From contig NZ_CP017113.1 in NCBI RefSeq assembly GCF_001720465.1, positions 868,001 through 932,000 on the forward strand: a stretch of 64,000 nt of DNA. Direction: 5' to 3'. The notes beneath the pieces were generated by a model that saw only the letters and a list, made by a program, of their open reading frames with translations, was not told the DNA's origin and did no database searches. Shown here piece after piece: positions 7,486 to 16,223 of the stretch (positions are counted from its first letter, which is position 1; the number at the start of each line of letters is the position of its first letter). This stretch comes from Porphyrobacter sp. LM 6. GTDB taxonomy: Bacteria; Pseudomonadota; Alphaproteobacteria; Sphingomonadales; Sphingomonadaceae. The translations under genes were made by a program, and so were the position numbers.

Positions 7486-9206
7486 GCGGCGGCCCGATAC
7501 CCCGCGCCGCGCACCAGCTTGCCCGGCCGCGCGCCGGTCGACTGGTCGAAGCGGCGGATCACCTCGCCCGCGACGATGGTTGCTTCATAGCCGGTGGCGC
7601 GCTGGTGCAGACGGCGGCCACCTGCGGGCAGATCGCGCACCACTTCGGGCAGGTGCAGGGTGAGATTGTCGAGATCGATCACGTTGCAGTCAGCCCGTCC
7701 GCCCACCTTCAGCGTGCCGCGATCGGTGAAGCCCACCGCACGCGCCGCCTTGGCCCCGAGCATGTGCACAGCCTCTGGCAGGCCCAGCGAAAGCGGCCCC
7801 TGTTTCTCGACGAACTGGGTCAGCAAATAGGTCGAATAACTCGCATCGCAGATCGCCCCGTAATGCGCGCCGCCATCGCCGAGGCCGGGGACGCAATGCG
7901 GGTGACGCAGCATCTCGTGCGCCGAGTCCAGCGTGGCGTTCTCGTAATTGCCGAGCGCGGCGAGGAACAACCCGCGGCCCTCGGTCTCCAGCAGCCGGTC
8001 GTAAGCGACTTCCTGCGGCGTGCAGCCGCGCGCGTCGGCCTGGCCTGCCATGCTCATGTGTGCGGGCGGAGCGTAATCGGGCGGATTGTCCAAGGGGAAC
8101 AGCCAGCGCCAGTTGCGCGCCAGCTCGTTGAAGGGGTGACCCGGCGTGAAATCCTCGCTGATCAGCGCGGCGCGCAGGGCAGGATCGCGCATCGCCGCGA
8201 CCTGTTCGGGGATTGAAAGGTGCGCAATCTTGGCCCAGCTCGGGCACAGCACGAAGGGATGCACCGTCAGCTCCAGCCCCGCGATCAGCCCGATCGGGCG
8301 CGGCATCACCTGTGCGTTGGCGACGCCGCCCGAGGCGTTGGTGCGCTCCAGCATCTCCAGCACCCGCCGCCAGCGCGGGGGCGCGTCATTGCCCGAAGCG
8401 AGGGTGAAGGTGGCAGGACGACCGCTCGCGGCGATCACCCGTTCGATCACCTGATATTCCTTGTCCCACCCGACAAAGGCATCGAGCACCACCTGGAACG
8501 TGCCCGCGCCGGCATCCTTCATGCCGCTGGTGATGGCTTCAAGCTCGGCAATGTCGGTGTCGAAGGTCGGGATCGCCTGCCCGTCGGCGGTCTTGTGGAT
8601 CGAGAGACGGGAGGTCGCAAAGCCGATTGCCCCTGCGCGCATCGCCTCGGCGGTGAGGCGGCGCATCAGCGCGAGATCGTCCTCGGTGGCGACTTCGCGC
8701 GCTGCCCCCCGCTCGCCCATTGCATAGACCCGCAAGGGCGAGTGCGGGAGATAGGTCGCGACATCGATATCGCGCTTTCCGGCCGCGACCGTGTCGAGAT
8801 ATTCGGGGAAGGTTTCCCAGTCCCACGGCAGGCCCTCGGTCATCACCACGCCGGGGATGTCCTCTACGCCCTCCATGACGTTGATCAGCATGTCGTGATC
8901 GGACTTGCGGCAGGGGGCAAAGCCGACCCCGCAATTGCCCATCACGGCCGTCGTTACCCCATGCGAGGACGAGGGCGAGAGCTCCTCGGCCCAGATGCAC
9001 TGGCCATCGTAATGCGTATGCACGTCGATGAAGCCGGGGGTGACAATCCGCCCGCGCGCGTCGATTTCCTCCGCGCCCCTGCCGGAAACCTGACCGATGG
9101 CGGCAATCCGTCCGCCCGCAATCGCGACATCGCCGTCAACCAGATCGCCGCCGGTCCCGTCGGCAATCGTGCCGCCGCGGATCACCAGATCATACTCTGC
9201 CGCCAT
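7482..9206 (-). CDS. D-aminoacylase-like amidohydrolase (N-acyl-D-amino-acid deacylase family)
   Basis: 574 aa. Amidohydrolase-superfamily barrel with N- and C-terminal beta-sandwich segments. The first metal motif is DVHTHYDG (His63, His65), Cys92 lies in GNCGVG where D-aminoacylases have their bridging cysteine, and the catalytic-type Asp444 lies in GDGGAH. The two central metal histidines of classical D-aminoacylases are not visible: the matching segments read GTFQVV (about 235-240) and ATFTLA (about 265-270). Many sphingomonad homologues share this form, and its substrate is unknown. The start ATG at 9206 follows AGGGAG and lies 2 bases after the MAPEG stop, so the two are one operon. The longer frame to 9413 only overlaps that gene. 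Confidence 0.8.
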   Translation of the reverse strand: MAAEYDLVIRGGTIADGTGGDLVDGDVAIAGGRIAAIGQVSGRGAEEIDARGRIVTPGFIDVHTHYDGQCIWAEELSPSSSHGVTTAVMGNCGVGFAPCRKSDHDMLINVMEGVEDIPGVVMTEGLPWDWETFPEYLDTVAAGKRDIDVATYLPHSPLRVYAMGERGAAREVATEDDLALMRRLTAEAMRAGAIGFATSRLSIHKTADGQAIPTFDTDIAELEAITSGMKDAGAGTFQVVLDAFVGWDKEYQVIERVIAASGRPATFTLASGNDAPPRWRRVLEMLERTNASGGVANAQVMPRPIGLIAGLELTVHPFVLCPSWAKIAHLSIPEQVAAMRDPALRAALISEDFTPGHPFNELARNWRWLFPLDNPPDYAPPAHMSMAGQADARGCTPQEVAYDRLLETEGRGLFLAALGNYENATLDSAHEMLRHPHCVPGLGDGGAHYGAICDASYSTYLLTQFVEKQGPLSLGLPEAVHMLGAKAARAVGFTDRGTLKVGGRADCNVIDLDNLTLHLPEVVRDLPAGGRRLHQRATGYEATIVAGEVIRRFDQSTGARPGKLVRGAGYRAAA

Positions 9207-9208
9207 CA

Positions 9209-9613
9209 CTATGCTCCCTGAACCAGCTTCACGATCCCGCCGATGAGCGAGCCGAGCACGAAGATATAGATCACCGGCATCGAGAAATAGAGCGGCAGCA
9301 GGCGCTTCTCCGCCGCCTTGTGATAGCCGATAGCATAGAGCACCCGCATCGGTGGCCAGATGATGCCGATCGCCGCCGCCCACAGCGGGCTCACCGCGTA
9401 GGTGAACAGCCACATGCCGGGCAGGAACAGCACCAGATGTTCAAGCGTGTTGTGATGCGCGCGCACGTGGCGGACATATTCCTCCGGCCCGTCGTGCGAG
9501 GGGGCTGGCACCTTGAACTGCACCCGCGCGATGCCGGCCTTCAGCAGCGTGAAGTAATAGGCCAGCAGCGCCAGCGCGCTGACGATCACGACATAGATAT
9601 ACGGGTCCTGCAT
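9209..9613 (-). CDS. MAPEG-family membrane protein
   Basis: 134 aa with about four hydrophobic helices (residues 5-24, 56-75, 76-93 and 110-130), the size and layout of the MAPEG family (membrane-associated proteins in eicosanoid and glutathione metabolism). The N-terminal helix is followed by a conserved arginine region and by VRHVRAHHNTLEHL, which is characteristic. Bacterial members are often glutathione transferases or of unknown role. I take ATG 9613 as start because the upstream extension to 9733 is low-complexity and overlaps the divergent gene. It is transcribed with the amidohydrolase downstream, which suggests a shared xenobiotic or lipid-derived substrate; that is inference. Confidence 0.8.
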   Translation of the reverse strand: MQDPYIYVVIVSALALLAYYFTLLKAGIARVQFKVPAPSHDGPEEYVRHVRAHHNTLEHLVLFLPGMWLFTYAVSPLWAAAIGIIWPPMRVLYAIGYHKAAEKRLLPLYFSMPVIYIFVLGSLIGGIVKLVQGA

Positions 9614-9717
9614 ATGCGGCGCCTCTCCCCAGCGTCTGCGGGAAAGGCTGGCGGTGGGAGGGGCAAGCGGCAACTCGCACTTTTGCGCTCTGGCTGCAGG
9701 GCGGTTAGGGTGAGGGC

Positions 9718-10614
9718 ATGAGCCAACCCGCACTTACCCCGCGCCGCATCGCCCTTGCGGGTGCCACCGGCACGATCGGGCAGGCGGTTCTGCGCCAGCT
9801 TGAAGCCGAAGGGCACAGTGTGACGTCGGTCCCGCGCAACGCGCTTGCCGATGGCGCGAAGCTGGCAGCGGTCATGGCCGAGGCGCGTCCAGAGGTGGTG
9901 ATCTCCTGCATTGCTTCGCGCAGCGGCGCGCCGAGGGATGCACAAGCCGTTGATTACGCAGCCAATGCGGCACTGCTTCAGGCGGCGCAGGCGGCAGGGG
10001 CGGGGCAGTTCATCCTGCTCTCGGCAATCTGCGTTCAGAAGCCGCTGCTGGCCTTCCAGCACGCCAAGCTGAAGTTCGAGGCGGAGCTGGCAGAGAGCGG
10101 GATCGGCTATACCATCATCCGCCCCACCGCCTTCTTCAAGTCCTTGTCCGGACAGGTAAAAAGGGTCGCGGCGGGCAAGCCGTTCCTGATCTTTGGCGAC
10201 GGCAATCTGACCCGCTGCAAGCCGATCAGCGACGGTGATCTGGCGCGCTTCATCGCGGGGTGCATCGGCAATCCCGATGCCTTGGGCCGCATCCTTCCGA
10301 TCGGTGGTCCGGGGCCTGCTATCTCCTTGCAAGAACAGGGAGAATTGCTGTTCAGGGTGGCGGACAAGCCGCCGCGCTTCCGGTCGGTTTCACCCCGGAT
10401 CTTCGACTGGGCGGAGCGCATTCTGGCGCTTGGCGCGCCCTTTTCCGGCTGGTTTGCCGAGAAGGCCGAATATGCCCGCATCGCACGCTATTACGCGACC
10501 GAGAGCATGCTGGTGCTCGACCCGGCGACGGGTGAATACTCCGCCGAACTCACCCCGGAATACGGCAGCGAGACGCTGGAATCGCATTATCGGCGGCTGC
10601 TGGAGGGGGTCTAG
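9718..10614 (+). CDS. bciA: Divinyl (proto)chlorophyllide 8-vinyl reductase, BciA type
   Basis: 298 aa, atypical SDR (NmrA-like) with GATGTIG at 15-21. Hallmarks of BciA are SAICVQKP (102-109), the following FQHAKLKFE, RPTAFFKSLSGQ and GDGNLTRCKPIS, and a C-terminal TPEYGSETLESHY. BciA reduces the C8 vinyl group of divinyl chlorophyllide intermediates with NADPH in (bacterio)chlorophyll synthesis. No other photosynthesis genes are near, so the gene lies outside any photosynthesis cluster, at least in this window. Its presence argues for an aerobic anoxygenic phototroph or a recent descendant of one. The start ATG at 9718 follows GGTGAGGGC. Confidence 0.85.
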   Translation: MSQPALTPRRIALAGATGTIGQAVLRQLEAEGHSVTSVPRNALADGAKLAAVMAEARPEVVISCIASRSGAPRDAQAVDYAANAALLQAAQAAGAGQFILLSAICVQKPLLAFQHAKLKFEAELAESGIGYTIIRPTAFFKSLSGQVKRVAAGKPFLIFGDGNLTRCKPISDGDLARFIAGCIGNPDALGRILPIGGPGPAISLQEQGELLFRVADKPPRFRSVSPRIFDWAERILALGAPFSGWFAEKAEYARIARYYATESMLVLDPATGEYSAELTPEYGSETLESHYRRLLEGV

Positions 10615-10632
10615 ACGGGGTCAAGCAGGGGT

Positions 10633-12534
10633 CTAAGGGGGGGCTAAGTGCCAGCTGGCGGGGGGCAAGGTGGCCCCTAGATGGGGCACGAAAACCGGTT
10701 CGGCACCATAGTTGAACGTAAAGCGCTTGCTCGCGGTGCGCCGCACGCGGATGCCTTCGGGAAGGTCGAGTAGCGGCACATCGGCCTCACTCGCCATGCG
10801 CTCGATCAGCAGCCCAAGCAGCGCGCGGTCGGGCCAGATCGCACAATAGCGCACATGCCCATGTAGGAAAGCGACGCCGCGGTCTTCTTTGTCGGTGAGT
10901 TCGGGGACGAGGTCGCTCGCCACATCCTCGCGCCAGCGGGTGACGGCAAAGCCGTCCGCCGGTTCGGTCACACCGTCGCGCAGGCTCTCGACCCGGGTGA
11001 CGGTGACACCGGTCAGATCGCGCAGGGCCCCCGGCGCGAGGCCTTCGGGGATGCAGAAGCTTTGCGTCTTGCTGCCCGAGCGCGGCCCCAAGAGCACCGG
11101 GCAATCGAGCGCGGCGAGCTTTGCCGCGAAGCCTTCGGGCACGATGGGGAGCGTCGGCACCACGACCATGCGGTATCCCGACAGGTCAGCCGCAGGCGCC
11201 ACAATATCGACGTCGAGGCCCTTCTGACGCAGCGCCGAGTAAGCCTCGAACACCAGTTCGAGATAGCGGAAGCTTTGCCCCTGCGGCTGGATACCGATCA
11301 CCCAAGCCGCCTCATAGGAGAACACCAGCGCGACAGGCGCCTTGGCGGCAACCTGCGGGCCGATCTCCCGAAGCGTCGAAGCCGCCGCGCGCACTTCGTC
11401 TGCCGCTTCGGCCTCGCTGCTATCGGGCCGCAGCAATCCAGCGTGCAACTGCTCCTGCGCGAAAGGCGCCTGCCGCCAGCGGAAATAGCTCGTCAGCTCC
11501 GCCCCGTGGGCGCAGGCCTCGAGCGTCCACAGCGCCACCATTCCGGGGAGCGGTGCGGGGTTGAAGCGCGCCCAGTTCACCGGTCCGGGCTGCTGCTCCA
11601 TCACCCCCCAGCGACCATTCGAACAGCCGCGATAAAGGTCGTGGTGGAAGGCCGCGATATCGGGGTGGCCCTGGCGCAGGTAAGCGGCTTTTTCCTCCTT
11701 CGAGAACCAGAACTGTTCGAGGAAGCCCAGCGGATAGGAATCCCACGTCGCCACATCGATATCGCGGCCGACATCGTGGTGATCGAATTCGGTGAAGAAG
11801 CCCATGAAGTTGTGGGTGATGTCGACGCCGGGCGAGTGGGCGCGGATGATATCGACCTGTTCGCGGTTGAAGCTTGCGACCTGATCGGACGCGAAGCGGC
11901 GATAGTCGAGCCAGTGCGCGGGGTTCGCTTCGGTGACCGTGAGGTGCGGCGGATCGACCTCGGCGAAGGAGCGATATTCCATGCTCCAGAACACGTTGCC
12001 CCACGCCGCATTGAGCGCCTCCGGGGTGCCGTAGCGCGCCGCCAGCCAGCCCCGGAAGGCGCTCGCCGCCGCAGCCGAGAAGCTCAGCACGGTGTCGTGG
12101 CAGCCATATTCGTTATCGGTCTGCCACATGGCGATGGCGGGGTGGCGGCCGTATCGTTCGGCCAGCGCGGTGACGATCCGGCGGCACTCGGCGCGATAAT
12201 CCTCGTGGCTGAAGCAGTAATGCCGCCGCGAGCCGAAACCGCGCGGGCGGCCCTGTTCGTCGATGGCGACCATGTCGGGCATCCGGTCGACCAGCCACTT
12301 GGGCGGGGTGGCCGTCGGCGTGCCGAGGATCACCTTGAGGCCGGCCGCGTGCAGGGTTTCTATGGCGCGGTCGAGCCAGCCCCAGTCGTAGTGGCCGGGC
12401 TCGGGCTCGATGCGGCTCCACGCGAATTCGCCGATGCGCACGAGCGAGAGGCCCATCGCGGCCATGCGGCGCGCATCTTCGGCCCACCATTCCTCAGGCC
12501 AGTGTTCGGGATAGTAGCAGCAGCCGAGCTTCAC
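10633..12534 (-). CDS. Beta-galactosidase, glycoside hydrolase family 42
   Basis: 633 aa. GH42 TIM barrel starting at GCCYYPEHWPEE, with the acid/base glutamate in TDNEYG (Glu142) and the nucleophile in VMEQQPGPVNW (Glu313). After the barrel come the trimerisation-like Rossmann domain (about 400-560) and a small C-terminal beta domain, the usual GH42 order. No signal peptide, so it acts on imported galactosides. The start is GTG at 12534, overlapping the alpha-galactosidase stop (GTGA), so translation is coupled. The frame continues upstream but only in antisense to nothing conserved. The product galactose would feed the divergent galT-galK genes. Confidence 0.9.
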   Translation of the reverse strand: MKLGCCYYPEHWPEEWWAEDARRMAAMGLSLVRIGEFAWSRIEPEPGHYDWGWLDRAIETLHAAGLKVILGTPTATPPKWLVDRMPDMVAIDEQGRPRGFGSRRHYCFSHEDYRAECRRIVTALAERYGRHPAIAMWQTDNEYGCHDTVLSFSAAAASAFRGWLAARYGTPEALNAAWGNVFWSMEYRSFAEVDPPHLTVTEANPAHWLDYRRFASDQVASFNREQVDIIRAHSPGVDITHNFMGFFTEFDHHDVGRDIDVATWDSYPLGFLEQFWFSKEEKAAYLRQGHPDIAAFHHDLYRGCSNGRWGVMEQQPGPVNWARFNPAPLPGMVALWTLEACAHGAELTSYFRWRQAPFAQEQLHAGLLRPDSSEAEAADEVRAAASTLREIGPQVAAKAPVALVFSYEAAWVIGIQPQGQSFRYLELVFEAYSALRQKGLDVDIVAPAADLSGYRMVVVPTLPIVPEGFAAKLAALDCPVLLGPRSGSKTQSFCIPEGLAPGALRDLTGVTVTRVESLRDGVTEPADGFAVTRWREDVASDLVPELTDKEDRGVAFLHGHVRYCAIWPDRALLGLLIERMASEADVPLLDLPEGIRVRRTASKRFTFNYGAEPVFVPHLGATLPPASWHLAPP

Positions 12535-14636
12535 GACAGTTTCTCCAGCGCGATCAGCCACGCGGTTTCGGGGTGGGTGAGGGGGAGCGCAAGGCCTTGG
12601 CCCATCAACGCCGCGCCCGAAAGCGTCAGCCCTGCGCGCCATGCGTCGGGGTTGGCGAGGTAGTGCCTTGCGCGCGGCGGCCAGGGCTCGGGCAGGGTCA
12701 CACGGTAGCGGGCGGCGGGGTCGAGGCCCGAGAGACGCACCGGCGCGGCATCGAACACGGGCGAGAAAGCGGTCTGCGCTACCAGCGCCAGCGCCTTGCC
12801 CTGATGCACCACCATCATGCCGGTAACGTCGGGATCAGGATGCGCGAGGCGGTGGAGCGCGCCGCTGTGCAGCACCCCGCGCCATTGCTTGTAGAGCGCG
12901 ATATGCGCGGCGAGGGTCTCGCGCTCCTTTTCGGTCATGCGCGCAGGATCGGCCTCGACCCCCATGTGCCCGAACATCGCCACCTTGGCGCGGAAGTCCA
13001 TCGCAAGGCGGCGGCCGGTGATCGGATTGGGCGAGGGGCCGACATGGCTGCCGAGCACTTCGAGGGGGAGGAACTGGCTCCACGCGGAGATGATCCGCAG
13101 GCGCTCGATCGTATCGTTGTTGTCGCTCGGCCAGACGCGGTGGACGCGGCGGAGCACGCCGAAATCGATCCGCCCCCCGCCGCTCGAACAGCTTTCGATC
13201 TCCACTCGGGGGTGCGCGGCGCGCAAGGCATCGAGGAGGGCATAGTACCCCTCGGTCTGGCACGGGGTTGAGGGGAAGAGGTCGCGGTTGTGATCCCACT
13301 TGAGGTAAGCGATCGGGTATTCTTGCAGCAGCGCGTCAATCCGGCCGAAGAGGTAGTCGCGCACGTCCTGACAGCTCATGTCGAGCGCCAGCTGGCCGCG
13401 CATCGTCGGGCGTTCGCGGCCTTCGACGTGCAGGCACCAATCGGGGTGCGCGCGATATAGGTCGCTGTCGGGCGAGACCATTTCCGGTTCCACCCAAAGG
13501 CCGAAATCCATGCCGAGGTCGTGGAGGCGGGCGATCAGCGGGGCGAGGCCGTTCGGAAACACATCAGGCGAGACGAACCAGTCGCCGAGACTCGTCTGGT
13601 CGTTGCGCCGCCCACCGAACCAGCCATCGTCGAGCACAAAGCGTTCGATGCCCAGCGACGCGGCATCCTCGGCCAAGGCGATCAGGCCGGGTTCGGAGAG
13701 GTTGAAGCCGAGCGCCTCCCATGAATTGAGGTGGACCTTGCGCGGACCCCAGTCCTTGCGGGCAGGCAGCACCTCGGCGCGCAGGTATTCATGGAAACCC
13801 TGCGCGAGCGCGCTGCGATCCGGCGCCAGCGCGAACACTGCTTCGGCTTGATCGAGGTCGGTGCCTGACAGCAGGCTGATCCCGTTTCCTGATCCACCAC
13901 GAGCCATTTGCAGCACGCCGCGCCCATCGCCCTGCCCTTTCGTGTCGCAATCAATGCGCGTGCTGTAATCGCCGCTGCACGCGAGGTGCGCGGCCAATAC
14001 CTCGCCTGCCTGAGGATCATCGAGTATGAGCCAGTTCCCGCCGCCGAAGCCGGGCTTGCCGATGCCGGATTGCGACGCATAGCCATCGGGCGCCATGGTG
14101 CGGCGGGTCTCGCGCATCTCGCCGGCCCAGCGGCCCGAGAATGTCGTAAGGCCGGTGAAGCGCGCCGGGATCGGCAACACGAGTGCGGGCTGATCGTCGA
14201 GCGTGAAGTTCCCTTCGCCGTGATTACTGATGTCGCAACTGACCCTGACGACATCGCCTGCACGGATGCGCCACCACCGATCGACATGGATGCCGAGCCT
14301 CGCGTCTTGCCAACCAATCCAGAGTTCGCGCGCGCTCGCATCCCACTGGCTCACCCGGAAATCGGTCGCCACTTCGCCTGCCAGCGGGTTGGCATGATCT
14401 ATAAGCCGGAGCGCAGGCGTTCCGCTCCACCCCGCCTTGCGTTCGGGCAGCAGGCCCGGCCTAGGGGGCACATCGGGTTGGCTTTCATGCCGCCCGCGCG
14501 CACTCGCTGCGGCCAGAGCGCCGAGATCCTCGCCTTCCGGCAGGCGCGCGCCGAGGTAGACGCAGTCCGCCGTCCCGCCCTGTTCGAGCGCGAACACCAG
14601 CGTCACCGCTGCGCCGTCCAGCCTGACGAATTCCAC
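12531..14636 (-). CDS. Alpha-galactosidase, glycoside hydrolase family 36
   Basis: 701 aa, the usual GH36 size. There is an N-terminal beta-sandwich (1-290), then a barrel with VLDDGWFGGR (335-343), nucleophile Asp448 in LKWDHNR, ESCSSGGGR (481-489) and acid/base Asp505 in VWPSDNND. It hydrolyses alpha-1,6-galactosides such as melibiose and raffinose. No signal peptide is seen. The start GTG at 14636 has GGGAGAGGGG five bases upstream; the frame remains open to 15926, but that part is antisense to the transporter and has no protein-like character. First gene of a two-gene unit with the GH42 enzyme. Confidence 0.9.
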   Translation of the reverse strand: MEFVRLDGAAVTLVFALEQGGTADCVYLGARLPEGEDLGALAAASARGRHESQPDVPPRPGLLPERKAGWSGTPALRLIDHANPLAGEVATDFRVSQWDASARELWIGWQDARLGIHVDRWWRIRAGDVVRVSCDISNHGEGNFTLDDQPALVLPIPARFTGLTTFSGRWAGEMRETRRTMAPDGYASQSGIGKPGFGGGNWLILDDPQAGEVLAAHLACSGDYSTRIDCDTKGQGDGRGVLQMARGGSGNGISLLSGTDLDQAEAVFALAPDRSALAQGFHEYLRAEVLPARKDWGPRKVHLNSWEALGFNLSEPGLIALAEDAASLGIERFVLDDGWFGGRRNDQTSLGDWFVSPDVFPNGLAPLIARLHDLGMDFGLWVEPEMVSPDSDLYRAHPDWCLHVEGRERPTMRGQLALDMSCQDVRDYLFGRIDALLQEYPIAYLKWDHNRDLFPSTPCQTEGYYALLDALRAAHPRVEIESCSSGGGRIDFGVLRRVHRVWPSDNNDTIERLRIISAWSQFLPLEVLGSHVGPSPNPITGRRLAMDFRAKVAMFGHMGVEADPARMTEKERETLAAHIALYKQWRGVLHSGALHRLAHPDPDVTGMMVVHQGKALALVAQTAFSPVFDAAPVRLSGLDPAARYRVTLPEPWPPRARHYLANPDAWRAGLTLSGAALMGQGLALPLTHPETAWLIALEKLS

Positions 14637-14744
14637 GCGAACCCCTCTCCCGTCCCCAAGCGCCGGTGATGATCCGGCCTGCGGGCTTGTCCGCCGCCCG
14701 CCAATGCGCTGTAACCGCGCAAAACGAGAGGGGAAAGCGCGCAA
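14637..14744. promoter_or_regulatory. Divergent promoter region of the galactoside cluster, with a near-palindrome
   Basis: This 108-bp gap separates the hydrolase unit from the symporter-galT-galK unit and must hold both promoters. At 14705-14721 the sequence TGCGCTGTAACCGCGCA is a 17-base near-palindrome (seven of eight pairs match), of the size and central ACCG character of LacI-family operators. GAGAGGGG before ATG 14745 is the ribosome site for the symporter. No regulator gene is adjacent, so the operator call is weak. Confidence 0.35.
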
Positions 14745-16223
14745 ATGTCCGAAGACCTGACAGGTGGGAGCCTGATCCAGATCGCCGTGGCTCTTGGGGT
14801 GACCATCGCCATCGGTCTGGTGACCTGGCTGACCATCCGCCGCGACAAGCACGACGGGTCGGAAAAGGACGTCTATCTGGCGGGCGGCAAGCTCAACTGG
14901 CTGTTCGTGGCGGGCGCGATCACGCTCACCAACCTCTCGACCGATCAGCTGGTGGGGATGAACGGCAACCAGATGCTGCTGCTGGCGTGGTGGGAGATCA
15001 GCGGCTTCATCGGCCTGCTGATCCTCGCCTTCGTGTTCGTGCCGATCTACTACCGGTCCGGCGTGACGACTGTGACCGAGCTGCTCGAGCAGCGTTACGG
15101 CGGCGGGGGCATCCGCACGCTGGTCTCGGCGCTGTTCCTGTTCGGGATGGTGCTGATCTACATTCCTGCCGGGCTCTACTCCGGCGCGCTGTTCCTCAAG
15201 ACGGCGGGCTTCGATTTGCCGTTGGTGGTCTTGGCGGCGTTTCTCGGAGTGATCGCAGCGGGCTACACCATGGCGGGGGGGCTGCGCGCGGTGGCGGTGA
15301 TGGAGACTTATGCCGGGATCGGGGTGCTGGCGATTGCGGTGCTGATCGTGATCCTCGCGCTCGGCGCGGTCGACTGGGACATCGCGCGCGGCGTCCCGGC
15401 CGAACGGCTGACGATGATCGGCGCGGCAGATTCGCCGATCCCGTTCCACACGCTGTTTACCGGCATGGTGTTCATCCAGATCTATTACTGGTCGACCAAC
15501 CAGCCGATCACTCAGAAGGCGATGGCCGCGCCCAGCGTGCGCGAGGCGCAGAAGGGCGTGCTGGCGGCGGCAGTGGTTCGCATCCTGATCATCCCCGCGA
15601 TCGTGGTGATCCCCGGCGTGGTCGCCTACCAGCTGTTCGGCGATATCGACGATGCGGCTTACGGCCGGCTGGTCGGCGCGGTGCTGCCGCCGTGGCTGTC
15701 GGGCGTGTTCGCCGCCGCCATCGCAGCTGCCGTGATCGCCCACACGGCCGCAGTGATGAACGCCGCAGTCGGGCTTTATGCGGTCGATTTCCACGCCAAG
15801 TTCATCGCCCCGGTTGCCAACCACTGGCGGCTGTCGAGCATCGCCACCGCGCTGCTGACCGTTATCGCCATCGCGCTGGTGCCGATGTTCGCGAGCGCCA
15901 AGAGCATCATCAACCTGCTCCAGCAATTGAACGGGCTATCCTCGATGCCGATCCTGTCGGCCTTTATCGTCGGGCTGCTGTTCACCGGCGTCGAGAGCCG
16001 CGCGGCGATTGTCGGGGTGGTGTGGGGATTTGCGATCTACGCCGCCTATACCTTCCTGTGGCAGCCTGGCGGCGTGATTGGCCTGCACTATATCGACTTC
16101 ATGGTGGTTACGCTGGTGACGAGCGTGATCGCGGCGCTCGCGTTCAACCGGCTGGTGCTGGGCGGGCGGGCGCAATTTGCGCCGCGCAAGGTGTTCGCCG
16201 CGCTTGAGGGTGGTTCGCGGTGA
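14745..16223 (+). CDS. Sodium:solute symporter (SSS/SLC5 family), probable galactose or galactoside importer
   Basis: 492 aa with about 13 hydrophobic helices. The beginning (LAGGKLNWLFVAGAITLTN, about 44-62) and GYTMAGGLRAVAVMETYAG are typical of sugar-transporting SSS proteins of the SGLT/vSGLT type, which couple sugar entry to sodium. YYWSTNQPITQKAMAA is also a family signature. It starts 108 bases from the divergent glycosidases and overlaps galT by GTGA at 16220-16223, so uptake and Leloir enzymes are one operon. Substrate assignment to galactose or a galactoside rests on this context. Confidence 0.85.
   Translation: MSEDLTGGSLIQIAVALGVTIAIGLVTWLTIRRDKHDGSEKDVYLAGGKLNWLFVAGAITLTNLSTDQLVGMNGNQMLLLAWWEISGFIGLLILAFVFVPIYYRSGVTTVTELLEQRYGGGGIRTLVSALFLFGMVLIYIPAGLYSGALFLKTAGFDLPLVVLAAFLGVIAAGYTMAGGLRAVAVMETYAGIGVLAIAVLIVILALGAVDWDIARGVPAERLTMIGAADSPIPFHTLFTGMVFIQIYYWSTNQPITQKAMAAPSVREAQKGVLAAAVVRILIIPAIVVIPGVVAYQLFGDIDDAAYGRLVGAVLPPWLSGVFAAAIAAAVIAHTAAVMNAAVGLYAVDFHAKFIAPVANHWRLSSIATALLTVIAIALVPMFASAKSIINLLQQLNGLSSMPILSAFIVGLLFTGVESRAAIVGVVWGFAIYAAYTFLWQPGGVIGLHYIDFMVVTLVTSVIAALAFNRLVLGGRAQFAPRKVFAALEGGSR

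Noticed and set aside
14637..15926. Upstream extension of the alpha-galactosidase frame by 430 codons.
   Set aside because: Lies antisense to the symporter, is His/Asp/Gln-rich, and the GTG at 14636 has a good ribosome site where GH36 proteins should begin.
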